From NCBI RefSeq assembly GCF_900113875.1, contig NZ_FORA01000001.1:372001-436000 (forward strand): a stretch of 64,000 bases of DNA, read 5' to 3'. Position numbers and translations under genes: made by a program. The notes beneath the pieces were generated by a model. The model had not been told where the DNA came from. It worked only from the letters and a program-made list of their open reading frames with translations, and ran no database searches. How positions within the stretch are numbered: position 1 is the stretch's first letter; the number at the start of each line of letters is the position of its first letter. Of this stretch, positions 43,727 through 52,161 are shown one piece after another. Source of the DNA: Jannaschia pohangensis. GTDB taxonomy: Bacteria; Pseudomonadota; Alphaproteobacteria; Rhodobacterales; Rhodobacteraceae.

Positions 43727-44202
43727 TGGGCAAGACGCCAGTGACCCTGACCCTCAACAAGGCGGAGCGCGCGGGCTTCACCGATCCGGGCGAGAACCTG
43801 TTGAACTTCCTGCGGCGTGGTCTGGGGGACCTGTCCCCCAAATACGGCTGCGGCCAGGGCACCTGCGGCGCCTGCACCGTCCTGATCGACGGCGAACCGC
43901 AGCTGTCCTGCCTCGTGCTGGCGGAAACCGTGTCGGGCAAGACAGTCAACACCACGGGCGGCCTGGCCGACGGCGCGCAGCTTCACGCCCTGCAAACCGC
44001 CTTCATGGACGGCTTCGCGGCCCAATGCGGCTATTGCACGCCGGGCATGTTGATGGCGGCCAAGGCCCTGCTCGACCGCAACCCGCGCCCCTCCCGTGAC
44101 GAAATCGCCGAAGCGATCAGCGGCAACCTCTGCCGCTGCACCGGCTACGCCCCCATCATCGACGCGATCCTCGCGGCCACAGGACAGCAGGTGCAAGGAT
44201 GA
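43726..44202 (+). CDS. Molybdenum hydroxylase 2x[2Fe-2S] small subunit (CoxS/XdhC type)
   Basis: This is a 158-residue subunit. The plant-type cluster is bound by YGCGQGTCGACTVLIDG with a fourth Cys in QLSCLVLAE (about 40-70). The alpha-helical cluster is bound by AQCGYCTPGM and GNLCRCTGYAPI (about 100-147). These eight cysteines are the complete set. Electrons run from the Mo centre through the two clusters to FAD. The start at ATG 43726 overlaps the preceding stop by one base, and the end overlaps the next gene by ATGA. Confidence 0.95.
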   Translation: MGKTPVTLTLNKAERAGFTDPGENLLNFLRRGLGDLSPKYGCGQGTCGACTVLIDGEPQLSCLVLAETVSGKTVNTTGGLADGAQLHALQTAFMDGFAAQCGYCTPGMLMAAKALLDRNPRPSRDEIAEAISGNLCRCTGYAPIIDAILAATGQQVQG

Positions 44203-45848
44203 TCGAATTCCGCAAGGACCTTTTCGCCGACGAACGCGATGACACCCTGAACGAGGTCGGCAAACCCACGCGGCGGCAGGATATTCTGGGCCATGTCACC
44301 GGGCGGTCGCCCTATTTCGACGACCATCTGTTCGACGGGCTGCTGCATATGCGCGCCGTTCGTTCGCCCCATCACCACGCCCGTATCCGCCGCATCGACA
44401 CCGCCGAGGCCGAACGGATGCCCGGCGTCGTCCGCGTGCTGACCGGCAAGGACGTGCCGCAGAACCTCAACACCCTGCTCAGTCTTCTGGATTTCGGCAT
44501 CGACGACGAGCCGCTGTTGTCCACGGACAAGGTCGCCTACCGGGGCGAGCCGGTGGCCTGCGTCATCGCGGCGACGGAGCTTCAGGCGCGCGATGCGGTC
44601 GCCAAGGTGCGGGTCGACTACGAGGAATTGCCCGCCGTCTTCGACGTGGAAGAGGCGCTGAAGCCCGGCGCGCCCACCGTGAACCCGGTCTATCCGAAGA
44701 ACGCCTTCGTCTATCACGGTCGCTACGACCATCAGAAGCTGCGCTTCGGCGACGTGGATGCGGCTTTGGCCCAGGCCGATCATGTGGTCGAGGGGCGCTA
44801 TCAGATGTCGCCCATCGAGCAGGCCCCGATGGAGACCTGCGGCGCCATCGCCGCCCCCGAACAGAACGACCGCTATGTCTGCTATACCTCGACGCAGGCC
44901 CTGTTCTTCAGCCTGGGGACAGCGGCCAAGATGCTCAAGATGGGCTCCAACCGGCTGCATTTCATCGGCGGGACGGTGGGGGGCGGTTTCGGCGGCAAGG
45001 TGGACAGCCTGCACGAGCCGATGGCCATTCTGGGGGCAAGCCTGACGGGTCGACCCTGCAAATTCGCGTGGGACCGCGAGGAAGAGATGCAGGTCGGCGC
45101 GCCGCGTGGCGCGGAACGCTGGTATCTGACCGATGGCGTGATGAACGACGGGCGGATCGTGGCCCGCAAGTTCACCGGCTATTTCGACAGCGGGGCTTAT
45201 ACACGCCTGTCCTCCTACGCGATCATCAAGGGCGTGGGGCATTTGCCCGGGCCCTATACCATCCCGAACGTCCATGCCGACGTCTACTGCGTCTTTACCA
45301 ACCGCACGCCCGCCACGGCCATGCGGGGGTTCGGCATCACCGGCGTCGATTTCGCCATCGAGGCGCATATGGACAAGGTGGCCGAGGTGGTCGGCATGAA
45401 CCCGATCGACCTGCGCATCCTGAACGCCTACCGCGACGGCGACATGAAGGCGCACAGGCGTCTGGCCAAGAATACCGCACTGATCGAATGCTGTCAGGTC
45501 GCGGCGCAGAAGGCCGGGTGGTCCATCGCCCCCAGTTCGCAGGCCGCCGCATCGATGAAAGACGGCGGTGGCGCGCGCGCGGCGCTGCCCGCGCATACGG
45601 TCACCGATCAGAAAGGCCTGGTCGAGGGGTTCGACAGCGGCTCCTATGCCAAGAAGGCCGGGGCCTCCGCACCGCCCTCCCCGTCATCGGCGCAGCCAAA
45701 CCGCCCGACCCCGACACCGACGCCAGGCCAGGCGGCCCCTGCCCCGGCGCAGGCCCGCCCGGCGCCGCAAACGGCGGCATCGTCCCCGGATCAGCCGCGG
45801 AACAAGCCCAACCGCTTTTCCTCCCTCTCCGGCTTCAGGAGGCGTTGA
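44199..45848 (+). CDS. Molybdenum hydroxylase large subunit, N-terminal half with Pro-rich tail
   Basis: This 549-residue protein covers the first domains of the Mo-cofactor subunit: VGKPTRRQDILGHVTGRSPY at the N-terminus, GGTVGGGFGGKVDSLHEP (about 258-275, the GGGFGGK Mo-cofactor loop) and ATAMRGFGITGVDFAIE (the MRGFG site). It ends after ECCQVAAQKAGW plus about 110 residues, of which the last about 60 are rich in Pro, Ala and Ser/Thr and finish FRRR. In most xanthine dehydrogenase or CoxL proteins the chain continues; here the C-terminal domain is a separate gene starting one base after the stop. Both halves look well conserved, so I interpret a natural split. It lacks the CoxL form I active-site motif, so it is not a CO dehydrogenase. 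Confidence 0.88.
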   Translation: MIEFRKDLFADERDDTLNEVGKPTRRQDILGHVTGRSPYFDDHLFDGLLHMRAVRSPHHHARIRRIDTAEAERMPGVVRVLTGKDVPQNLNTLLSLLDFGIDDEPLLSTDKVAYRGEPVACVIAATELQARDAVAKVRVDYEELPAVFDVEEALKPGAPTVNPVYPKNAFVYHGRYDHQKLRFGDVDAALAQADHVVEGRYQMSPIEQAPMETCGAIAAPEQNDRYVCYTSTQALFFSLGTAAKMLKMGSNRLHFIGGTVGGGFGGKVDSLHEPMAILGASLTGRPCKFAWDREEEMQVGAPRGAERWYLTDGVMNDGRIVARKFTGYFDSGAYTRLSSYAIIKGVGHLPGPYTIPNVHADVYCVFTNRTPATAMRGFGITGVDFAIEAHMDKVAEVVGMNPIDLRILNAYRDGDMKAHRRLAKNTALIECCQVAAQKAGWSIAPSSQAAASMKDGGGARAALPAHTVTDQKGLVEGFDSGSYAKKAGASAPPSPSSAQPNRPTPTPTPGQAAPAPAQARPAPQTAASSPDQPRNKPNRFSSLSGFRRR

Positions 45849-45849
45849 G

Positions 45850-46878
45850 ATGACCATTCACAAGGGGCGCGGGTTCGCCTGCATCAACTATCCCATCGGC
45901 ATGAACCTGGGCGGCGACCCGTCGCAGGCGCTGGTCCATTCGAACCCCGACGGCAAGTTCACCGTCGCCCTGTCGGCCATCGACCTTGGGCAGGGGATGA
46001 AATCGGTGACGCGGCAGATCGCGGCCGAAACACTTGGTGTGCCGGTCGAGGACGTCTATGTCGACACCGCCGACAGCGACACAGGCCCCCACGACATGGG
46101 CAGCTTTGCCAGTCGCGGCACACACCGGGTCGGCAACGCCGTCATTCGCGCCGCCGAAGAGGCGCGGGGCGTGATGCTGGAGGCCGCCGCCGAGGAGCTG
46201 GAGGTCGATGCGGGCGACCTTGTAACCGACGGGCGGGGCAACATCCACGTGCGCGGCGCGCCCTCGCGGTCGATCACCACGATGGCGGCAAGCCAGGCGG
46301 CCCAGTTCAAGCAGGGGCGCACCATCGCCGGTCGCGGCATCTTCCTCATCCCGCTCTCCGAAGTGGACCCCGAGACGGGCGAGATGACGCCCGTGTCCTG
46401 TTTCGCCCACGCGGGGCTGGTCGTGGACCTGACCGTCGATGACGAGACGGGCGAGGTGGAGGTCCTTCAGATCAATTCGGCCTATGAAGTCGGGCGCGCC
46501 CTGAACCCGCGTCTGGTCGAACAGCAGTTGATCGGCGGGGCCTGGATGGGTCTGTCCCATGCGCTTTGGGAGACGACCGAGCCCTATTATCCGAACCGCG
46601 ACCACGGGCCGGTGGATTTCGTCAACTACCTGATGCCGGGGCCCGGCGAAGTCACCCCGCACAACATCGCGGTGCTGGAACGGCCCGCCGAAGACGCGCC
46701 TTTCGGCGGCAAGGGCCCGGGCGAGATGTGCGCCAACCCCGTTCTGCCCGCCGTGGCCAACGCGCTCTATAATGCGGTCGGCGTCCGCTTCGACGAGCTG
46801 CCGATCACCCCCGAGAAGATCCTGCGCGGCTTGCGGGCGAATGGCGGCGCGCGGCCCCAAGCGGTCAGGCAAGGCTGA
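45850..46878 (+). CDS. Molybdenum hydroxylase large subunit, C-terminal half
   Basis: This 342-residue protein starts at ATG 45850 after AGGAGGCG. It begins HKGRGFACINYPIGMNLGG, corresponding to the middle of a normal large subunit. VALSAIDLGQGMKSVTRQIAAE is the Q-G-x-x-x Mo-cofactor loop. DTADSDTGPHDMGSFASRGT follows. GKGPGEMCANPVLPAVANAL near the end holds the Glu that serves as catalytic base in the family (G-x-G-E). Together with the preceding ORF it makes a full large subunit of about 780 aligned residues plus linker. It overlaps the MoxR gene by one base. Confidence 0.9.
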   Translation: MTIHKGRGFACINYPIGMNLGGDPSQALVHSNPDGKFTVALSAIDLGQGMKSVTRQIAAETLGVPVEDVYVDTADSDTGPHDMGSFASRGTHRVGNAVIRAAEEARGVMLEAAAEELEVDAGDLVTDGRGNIHVRGAPSRSITTMAASQAAQFKQGRTIAGRGIFLIPLSEVDPETGEMTPVSCFAHAGLVVDLTVDDETGEVEVLQINSAYEVGRALNPRLVEQQLIGGAWMGLSHALWETTEPYYPNRDHGPVDFVNYLMPGPGEVTPHNIAVLERPAEDAPFGGKGPGEMCANPVLPAVANALYNAVGVRFDELPITPEKILRGLRANGGARPQAVRQG

Positions 46879-47759
46879 TGCCGGTCCGCCCCTCCATCGC
46901 CGGGATCGACAGCCCGGACCGCCTGGCCGAGGTGCTGCGCGACGCGCAGTACATTGCCGACGAGGGGCTTTCGACCGCGGGTTATCTGGCGCTGGCCCTG
47001 GGCAAGCCGCTCCTGCTCGAAGGGGCGCCGGGCGTGGGCAAGACCGAAGCGGCCAAGGCCATCGCCTCGGTTCTGGGGCGGGGCCTGGTCCGGTTGCAGT
47101 GCTACGAGGGGATCGATGCCTCGGCGGCCATGTACGAATGGAATTTCCCGCGTCAGATGCTGGCAATCCGGCAGGCGGGCGAGGATTTCATCAACCTCTA
47201 CGGCGACGAATACCTGATTGCGCGGCCCATGTTGCAGGCGTTGCAGAACCCGCGCCAGACCGTCCTGCTGATCGATGAGATCGACCGCGCGGACCCGGAG
47301 TTCGAGGCGTTCTTGCTGGAATTCCTGTCCGACTTCACCCTGTCCATCCCCGAGCGCGGAACCCTGCGCGCCGAGGAGCATCCGGTCGTCGTTCTCACGT
47401 CGAACCGCACGCGCGAATTGCACGAGGCCTTGCGCCGTCGCTGCGTGTATCACTGGATCGACTATCCGGCCCCGGCGCTGGAAGCGCAGATCGTGATGAT
47501 GCGGGCCAGCACCGTGGCTGAGCGGACGGCCGCGGCCGTTGTCGCCGCCGTCAACCGCCTGCGCGCGGAGCCGCTGGCCAAACCTCCCGGCGTCGCCGAA
47601 ACGGTCGAATGGGCCGAGGCGGCGACGCTGCTCAATGCCCAGGGGGCGGCCTGGCCCACGGCCTTTGCGCGGGCCATCGGCGTGGCCCTCAAGGATCAGG
47701 ACGACGTAAGCTATGTGGCGCCCGGTCTCGACGCCCTGCTGGCCGAGGTGGCGGCATGA
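46878..47759 (+). CDS. MoxR-type AAA+ ATPase (CoxD-like)
   Basis: This 293-residue ATPase has Walker A EGAPGVGKTEAAKAIA (GAPGVGKT at 49-56), Walker B TVLLIDEIDRADPEFEAFLL (about 129-148), sensor 1 VVLTSNRTRELHEALRRR and an arginine finger region. MoxR/CoxD proteins act with VWA-domain partners to mature molybdenum hydroxylases, for example inserting sulfur and copper in CO dehydrogenase. Gene order hydroxylase-MoxR-VWA is exactly that of cox clusters. It starts at ATG 46878, overlapping the previous stop, and ends overlapping the VWA gene by ATGA. Confidence 0.93.
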   Translation: MPVRPSIAGIDSPDRLAEVLRDAQYIADEGLSTAGYLALALGKPLLLEGAPGVGKTEAAKAIASVLGRGLVRLQCYEGIDASAAMYEWNFPRQMLAIRQAGEDFINLYGDEYLIARPMLQALQNPRQTVLLIDEIDRADPEFEAFLLEFLSDFTLSIPERGTLRAEEHPVVVLTSNRTRELHEALRRRCVYHWIDYPAPALEAQIVMMRASTVAERTAAAVVAAVNRLRAEPLAKPPGVAETVEWAEAATLLNAQGAAWPTAFARAIGVALKDQDDVSYVAPGLDALLAEVAA

Positions 47760-48856
47760 CCGTCCCCCGGCCCCTTCTTCCCTATCTCCATTTCGCCGCC
47801 GCGCTGCGGGCCCACGGCTTTCCGGCGGCGTCCGAACAGACAGTGGACGTGATCGCCGCGACGGAACTGCTTGGCCCCCGGGCGCTTGCCGACATCAGGG
47901 CGGCGGCGCGCGCGCTCTATGGTCCGCCGCCCGAACGCTGGCCCGAATTCGACGCGCTGTTCGATCAGTCGTTCCTGGGCCGGACCATCGCCGCCCCGGC
48001 CATGGGCGACCCCGAGGACATGCCCGACGCCTATGACGCGGGCACCCCCGAATTGCAGCCCGAAGCCGAGGAGGAAGACCCGTCCGGCAGCGAGGCGACG
48101 GTTGCCGAACGCCTCTTCGCGCGCGACTTCGACGCCCTGAGCGAGGCGCAGACGCTGCGCCGTTTCGCGCGGTCCGCACCCGCGGCGATGCCCATGCGAA
48201 GGACGCGCCGCACCGAAAGCCATACCAAGGGCCCCCGCCCCGACCCAGCCCGCGCCTTCCGCGACATGGCCCGCCGGGACGGCGATATCGGCCATCTGCC
48301 GGTCCGGCGTCGGGTGGTGAAACCCCGGAGAGTCCTGCTGCTGATCGACGTCTCGGGCTCCATGAAGGCGCAGACGGACAGCGCGCTGCGCATCGCCCAT
48401 GCCGTCACCCAGGCCTTGCCGCACGTAGAGACCTTCACCCTTGGCACGCGTCTGACGCGCGTGACCCGCGCCCTGCGACCGCGCGAGCAGGGCCTTGCCC
48501 TGTCGCGCGTGGCGGGACTGGTGGCCGATTGGGACGGCGGCACCCGTCTGGGCGACACGTTGCAGGTCTTCCTGTCTGTCCCACGCTTCGCAAGTTTCGC
48601 GCGGGGGGCCTATTGCGTGATCCTGTCTGACGGGTTGGAACGCGGCGATCCGCAGGCCCTGACCGATGCTGTGGCCCGCCTGTCGCGGCTGTCCTGGGGG
48701 GCGTTGTGGCTGTCGCCGCTGGTGCAGGCCGGACAGACGCCCGAGACGGCGGCGATGCAGGCCATCGCGCCCCTGATCGACCACATCGGGGACGGCTCCT
48801 CTGCCGCGCGCATCTGCGCCGAGATCCTCGGCTTCGCACGGGGGGCCCCGGCATGA
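47756..48856 (+). CDS. VWA-domain protein (CoxE-like), MoxR partner
   Basis: This 366-residue protein starts at ATG 47756; longer frames lie in the MoxR gene. The C-terminal half is a von Willebrand A domain with MIDAS motif LLIDVSGSMKAQT (DVSGS at 198-202), a second metal residue near WDGGTRLGD (T) and a third in VILSDGLERGD. The N-terminal half is acidic (about 85-115) and helical. CoxE-type proteins work with the MoxR ATPase as a metal-dependent chaperone for the Mo-hydroxylase active site. It overlaps the amidohydrolase gene by ATGA. Confidence 0.92.
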   Translation: MTVPRPLLPYLHFAAALRAHGFPAASEQTVDVIAATELLGPRALADIRAAARALYGPPPERWPEFDALFDQSFLGRTIAAPAMGDPEDMPDAYDAGTPELQPEAEEEDPSGSEATVAERLFARDFDALSEAQTLRRFARSAPAAMPMRRTRRTESHTKGPRPDPARAFRDMARRDGDIGHLPVRRRVVKPRRVLLLIDVSGSMKAQTDSALRIAHAVTQALPHVETFTLGTRLTRVTRALRPREQGLALSRVAGLVADWDGGTRLGDTLQVFLSVPRFASFARGAYCVILSDGLERGDPQALTDAVARLSRLSWGALWLSPLVQAGQTPETAAMQAIAPLIDHIGDGSSAARICAEILGFARGAPA

Positions 48857-49740
48857 TCGACAGCCATTTCCATATCTGGCGTCAGGCCGACCTGCACTGG
48901 CTTCAGGGGCCGAGCCAGCCGCGCATCTTCGGCGAATACGACGCCATCAAGCGCGATTACCCGATCGAGGAATACCTGAGCGACGCGCAAGGCGCCGGCA
49001 TCACCGGCAGTGTCTATGTGCAGGCCAACTGGCCCACCGAGCGGGCCGAGGACGAAGTCGCCTGGGTCAGTCAGACGGCGCAGGACACCGGCTGGCCCAT
49101 GGGGATCGTGGGCTATGCCGACATGACCGTGCCCGATGCCCGCCCCGCCCTCGACCGGCTGGCGCGATACCCGCTTCTGCGCGGCATCCGGCAGCAGTTT
49201 CACTGGCACGAGAACCCGACCTATCGCTTTGCGCAGGATCCCGACATCTGTCGCTTTCCGAACGTGCAGGCCAATATCGCGCGGCTGGCCGATTATGGCC
49301 TGACCTTCGACCTTCAGGTGTTCGCCGGGCAGATGGACAGCGCCGCGGCCCTTGCCCGGGCCTGTCCGCGCGTGACGTTGATCCTGCAACATGCCGGGAT
49401 GCTCGAAGACCTGAGCGATGCGGGCCGCGCCGACTGGCGGCAGGCGATGGCGACCCTGGCTGCGGAACCCAATGTCGTGTCGAAACTGTCGGGTTTCGGC
49501 ACCTTCATCCACCGCAACGACCCCGCGCTTATCGCCTGGCTCATCAGCGAGACGGTGGGCCTGTTCGGGGCACAGCGCTGCCTCTGGGGCTCCAACTTTC
49601 CCATCGAGAAGCTCTGGACCAGCTACGACCGGCTTCTCGACGCCCACAGGCAGGGCGCAGGCGGGCTGAGCGCCGCCGAACAGGCCGACATCTTCACCAA
49701 TACCGCAGTCCGGGTCTACCGGCTGTCCGCAACACACTAG
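48853..49740 (+). CDS. Amidohydrolase 2-family TIM-barrel hydrolase/lactonase
   Basis: This 295-residue protein starts at ATG 48853 and overlaps the VWA gene. MIDSHFHIWR carries the HxH metal pair (His5, His7). LRGIRQQFHWHE, TLILQHAGML and CLWGSNFPIEKLW supply further active-site residues, the last holding the place of the usual Asp (G-S-D/N-F-P); here it is Asn. Members hydrolyse lactones or decarboxylate 2-oxo or aromatic acids (4-sulfomuconolactone, 2-pyrone dicarboxylate). This fits ring catabolism downstream of a Mo-hydroxylase, but the substrate is inferred only from context. Confidence 0.87.
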   Translation: MIDSHFHIWRQADLHWLQGPSQPRIFGEYDAIKRDYPIEEYLSDAQGAGITGSVYVQANWPTERAEDEVAWVSQTAQDTGWPMGIVGYADMTVPDARPALDRLARYPLLRGIRQQFHWHENPTYRFAQDPDICRFPNVQANIARLADYGLTFDLQVFAGQMDSAAALARACPRVTLILQHAGMLEDLSDAGRADWRQAMATLAAEPNVVSKLSGFGTFIHRNDPALIAWLISETVGLFGAQRCLWGSNFPIEKLWTSYDRLLDAHRQGAGGLSAAEQADIFTNTAVRVYRLSATH

Positions 49741-49752
49741 GGAGGACCGAAA

Positions 49753-50601
49753 TTGGCTCTGGAAATCAAAATCCTGGACTACGGCGATATCGAACTGGAA
49801 AGCAGCTTCCTGGTGCTGGCACGCGAATGCGGGCGCACCCGGCGCGTTCCGGTCTATGGCTTCCTGATCCTGGGCGGCACCTATCCCATCGTGGTGGACA
49901 CCGGCTACCGGGACAACGCGATCATGGAAACGCTCGGCATGCGCGGGCTGCAATTCCATGAAAACATGATCGAAAACCAGCTGGCCCGCCACGGCGTCAA
50001 GGTCGGCGATGTTCGCTATGTCTGCCACACGCATCTGCACATCGACCATGCGGGCAAGGACGACAAGTTTCCGATGAATACCACCGTCGTCATCAACCGG
50101 CGTGAAATGGAATGCTCCGTCTCGGGCCTGATGCATCCGCAGTATCCCAAGCCCGACATCCAGCACCTGATCGAACGGCTGCACACGCCCCACGCCCTGC
50201 GCTTCGAAGACCTGGAGCTGTCGGGCGCGATCGAACTCATCCCCGGCGTCTATCTGGAGGCGGCGAACGCCCATACCGAGGGGTCGATGAACGTCCACGT
50301 GGAAACCGCCGAGGGTCTGGCGACGATCTGCGGCGACGTGATCTATGACTTTCAGGATCAGATCGTCGAGCCGCTGTTCCAGGTCAACGACCACGAGGTG
50401 CAGGTGACCGGCAACCACGCGGGCTCCAAGCGCAGCGAAAAGGCTGCCGTCAAGAAGCTGCTCAACAGCTCCCGCTTCCTGCTGCCGATCCACGACAAAC
50501 CCGCCAAGATCGAGAACGGGCAAGTCGTCGGACGCCTCGACATGCAGGTCCCGGGGCCAGTCAGCCAGACGGTCCAGAAACGCAACTGGTTCCCCGTCTA
50601 A
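49753..50601 (+). CDS. Metallo-beta-lactamase-fold hydrolase (AHL-lactonase-like)
   Basis: This 282-residue enzyme starts at TTG 49753 behind GGAGGACC. The dinuclear zinc motif is HTHLHIDHAG (His94, His96, Asp98, His99), with a further His in ANAHTEGSMNVHV, Asp in TICGDVIYDF and a late His in LLPIHDKP. The layout agrees with N-acyl homoserine lactonases of the AiiA/AttM branch, but that branch also contains catabolic lactonases. In this cluster a lactone ring-opening step is more plausible than quorum quenching. It lies 12 bp after the amidohydrolase and 15 bp before the fusion gene. Confidence 0.87.
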   Translation: MALEIKILDYGDIELESSFLVLARECGRTRRVPVYGFLILGGTYPIVVDTGYRDNAIMETLGMRGLQFHENMIENQLARHGVKVGDVRYVCHTHLHIDHAGKDDKFPMNTTVVINRREMECSVSGLMHPQYPKPDIQHLIERLHTPHALRFEDLELSGAIELIPGVYLEAANAHTEGSMNVHVETAEGLATICGDVIYDFQDQIVEPLFQVNDHEVQVTGNHAGSKRSEKAAVKKLLNSSRFLLPIHDKPAKIENGQVVGRLDMQVPGPVSQTVQKRNWFPV

Positions 50602-50616
50602 CCCCAAGGACAGACC

Positions 50617-52149
50617 ATGCCCCATACCGCCGTCACCCCCGCATTCGATGCGCTTCTGGATGTGAACGCGCCCGTTCGCACCATCGGCAGCGGGTTCATC
50701 TTTACCGAAGGCCCGATCTGGCATCCGTCCGAGCATCATCTGACGTTCTCGGACATGCCCGGAGATGTGCGGCGACGGTGGGACGGGGCGAATATCACCG
50801 AGGTCGCGCGCCCGTCGCACAAGGGCAACGGGATGACCTATGACGCGAGCCTGAACCTGATGGTGTGCGAACACGCCACCTCGTCGGTTGTCCGCATCGC
50901 GCCCGACGGGACCCGCGTGGTTCTGGCCAGCCATTTCGAGGGCAAGGAGCTGAATTCGCCCAATGACATCGTGGTGAAGTCCGACGGCTCCATCTGGTTC
51001 ACCGACCCTTGGTATGGCCGGATGCCGCACTACGGCGTGGAGCGGCCGCGGGAGCTTGGCTGGCAAGGGGTGTTCCGCCTGCCGCCGGGCGGCGGCGACC
51101 CGGAACTGATGGTCGACCGCCACATGTTCAGCCAGCCGAACGGCCTGTGCTTCTGCCCAGACGAAAGCAAGCTCTACGTAAATGATACCGAACAGGCGAA
51201 CATCCGGGTGTTCTACCTCAAGGGCGACAAGCTGGACGGCGGCCGGATCTTTGCGTCGGGCATTCGCGACGGGCGGCTGCCCGGCGTGCCAGACGGGATG
51301 AAATGCGACGCGCAGGGCAACGTCTGGGTCACCGCCCCGGGGGGGCTGTGGGTCTATGCGCCGTCGGGCGCGTTGATCGGCAAGGTGGCCATCCCCGAAC
51401 AGGCGGCGAACCTGCATTGGGGCGGGCACGATTGGCACACGCTCTTCGTCACCGCCGGAACATCGGTCTATGCGGTGCCCACCAGGATTGGCCCAAGACG
51501 GGAGCCTTTCATGTCAGCTTCCTCCCCCCCCGCCGGCACCGAACCCCTGATGCTCGACACGGCTCGCTGCGCCCTCATCATCCAGGACATGCAGAACGAC
51601 GTGATCATGGACGGCGGGGCCTTTGCAGAGACCGGGTCGCCTGACCATTGCCGGGCGCAGCAGAACATTCCCAAGACCGCCGATCTGGCCGCGCATTGTC
51701 GCAAACTCGGCGTGCCGGTGATCCACGTCTGGTTCAAGAACCCGCCCGGCGGCCAGGGCCTGACCCTGAATGCGCCCCTGTTCGAGGGAGTTCTCGACAA
51801 CAATGCGCTGGTCGAAGGGACCTGGGGGTCGGAACCCGCCCCCGGGCTGGAGGCGCAGGCAGGCGACCACATCGTCACCAAGAACCGAATGTCCGCCTGG
51901 GAGGGCACGCGGCTCGAGACGATCCTGAAGGCCGAAGGCCGCGACATCCTGATCCAATGTGGCGCCTGGACCAACATGAGCGTGGAGCACACGGCCCGGA
52001 CCGGGGCCGACAAGGGCTATGTCATGGTCATCCCCGAAGACGGGTGCAGCACGATGAACGCCGATTGGCACCGCGCGTCCATCGACTATGCGATGACCAA
52101 CGTCGCCCTTGTCACCAAGGTGTCCAGCGTCATCGCCGCCCTGCGCTGA
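50617..52149 (+). CDS. Fusion: SMP-30/gluconolactonase plus isochorismatase-like hydrolase with Cys-to-Ser nucleophile
   Basis: This 510-residue protein has two domains. Residues about 15-290 form an SMP-30/gluconolactonase beta-propeller: FTEGPIWHPSEHHLTFSDMP has the metal Glu, LNSPNDIVVKSDGSIWFTDP the Asn/Asp pair, and GVPDGMKCDAQGNVWV the last Asp. Residues about 305-510 form an isochorismatase/cysteine hydrolase fold: Asp324 in LIIQDMQND and Lys422 in VTKNRMSAW are in place. The nucleophile position, normally Cys in V-C-V-E-x-T, reads NMSVEHTAR, so it is Ser455. The frame is continuous through a short Ser/Pro linker. A lactone hydrolysis plus amide hydrolysis pairing would fit breakdown of an N-containing ring. 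It ends the cluster and is convergent with cbpM. Confidence 0.9.
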   Translation: MPHTAVTPAFDALLDVNAPVRTIGSGFIFTEGPIWHPSEHHLTFSDMPGDVRRRWDGANITEVARPSHKGNGMTYDASLNLMVCEHATSSVVRIAPDGTRVVLASHFEGKELNSPNDIVVKSDGSIWFTDPWYGRMPHYGVERPRELGWQGVFRLPPGGGDPELMVDRHMFSQPNGLCFCPDESKLYVNDTEQANIRVFYLKGDKLDGGRIFASGIRDGRLPGVPDGMKCDAQGNVWVTAPGGLWVYAPSGALIGKVAIPEQAANLHWGGHDWHTLFVTAGTSVYAVPTRIGPRREPFMSASSPPAGTEPLMLDTARCALIIQDMQNDVIMDGGAFAETGSPDHCRAQQNIPKTADLAAHCRKLGVPVIHVWFKNPPGGQGLTLNAPLFEGVLDNNALVEGTWGSEPAPGLEAQAGDHIVTKNRMSAWEGTRLETILKAEGRDILIQCGAWTNMSVEHTARTGADKGYVMVIPEDGCSTMNADWHRASIDYAMTNVALVTKVSSVIAALR

Positions 52150-52161
52150 GCGCGCGGGCCC

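Noticed and set aside
44199-46878. CO dehydrogenase (cox) cluster as the identity of the Mo-hydroxylase.
   Set aside because: Gene order with MoxR/VWA fits, but the active-site loop reads MRGFG, as in xanthine dehydrogenase/aldehyde-oxidase types, not the form I CoxL AYRCSFR motif.
49753-50601. Quorum-quenching AHL lactonase as a firm call.
   Set aside because: Motifs fit the fold, but the location inside a catabolic operon makes a pathway lactonase more likely.
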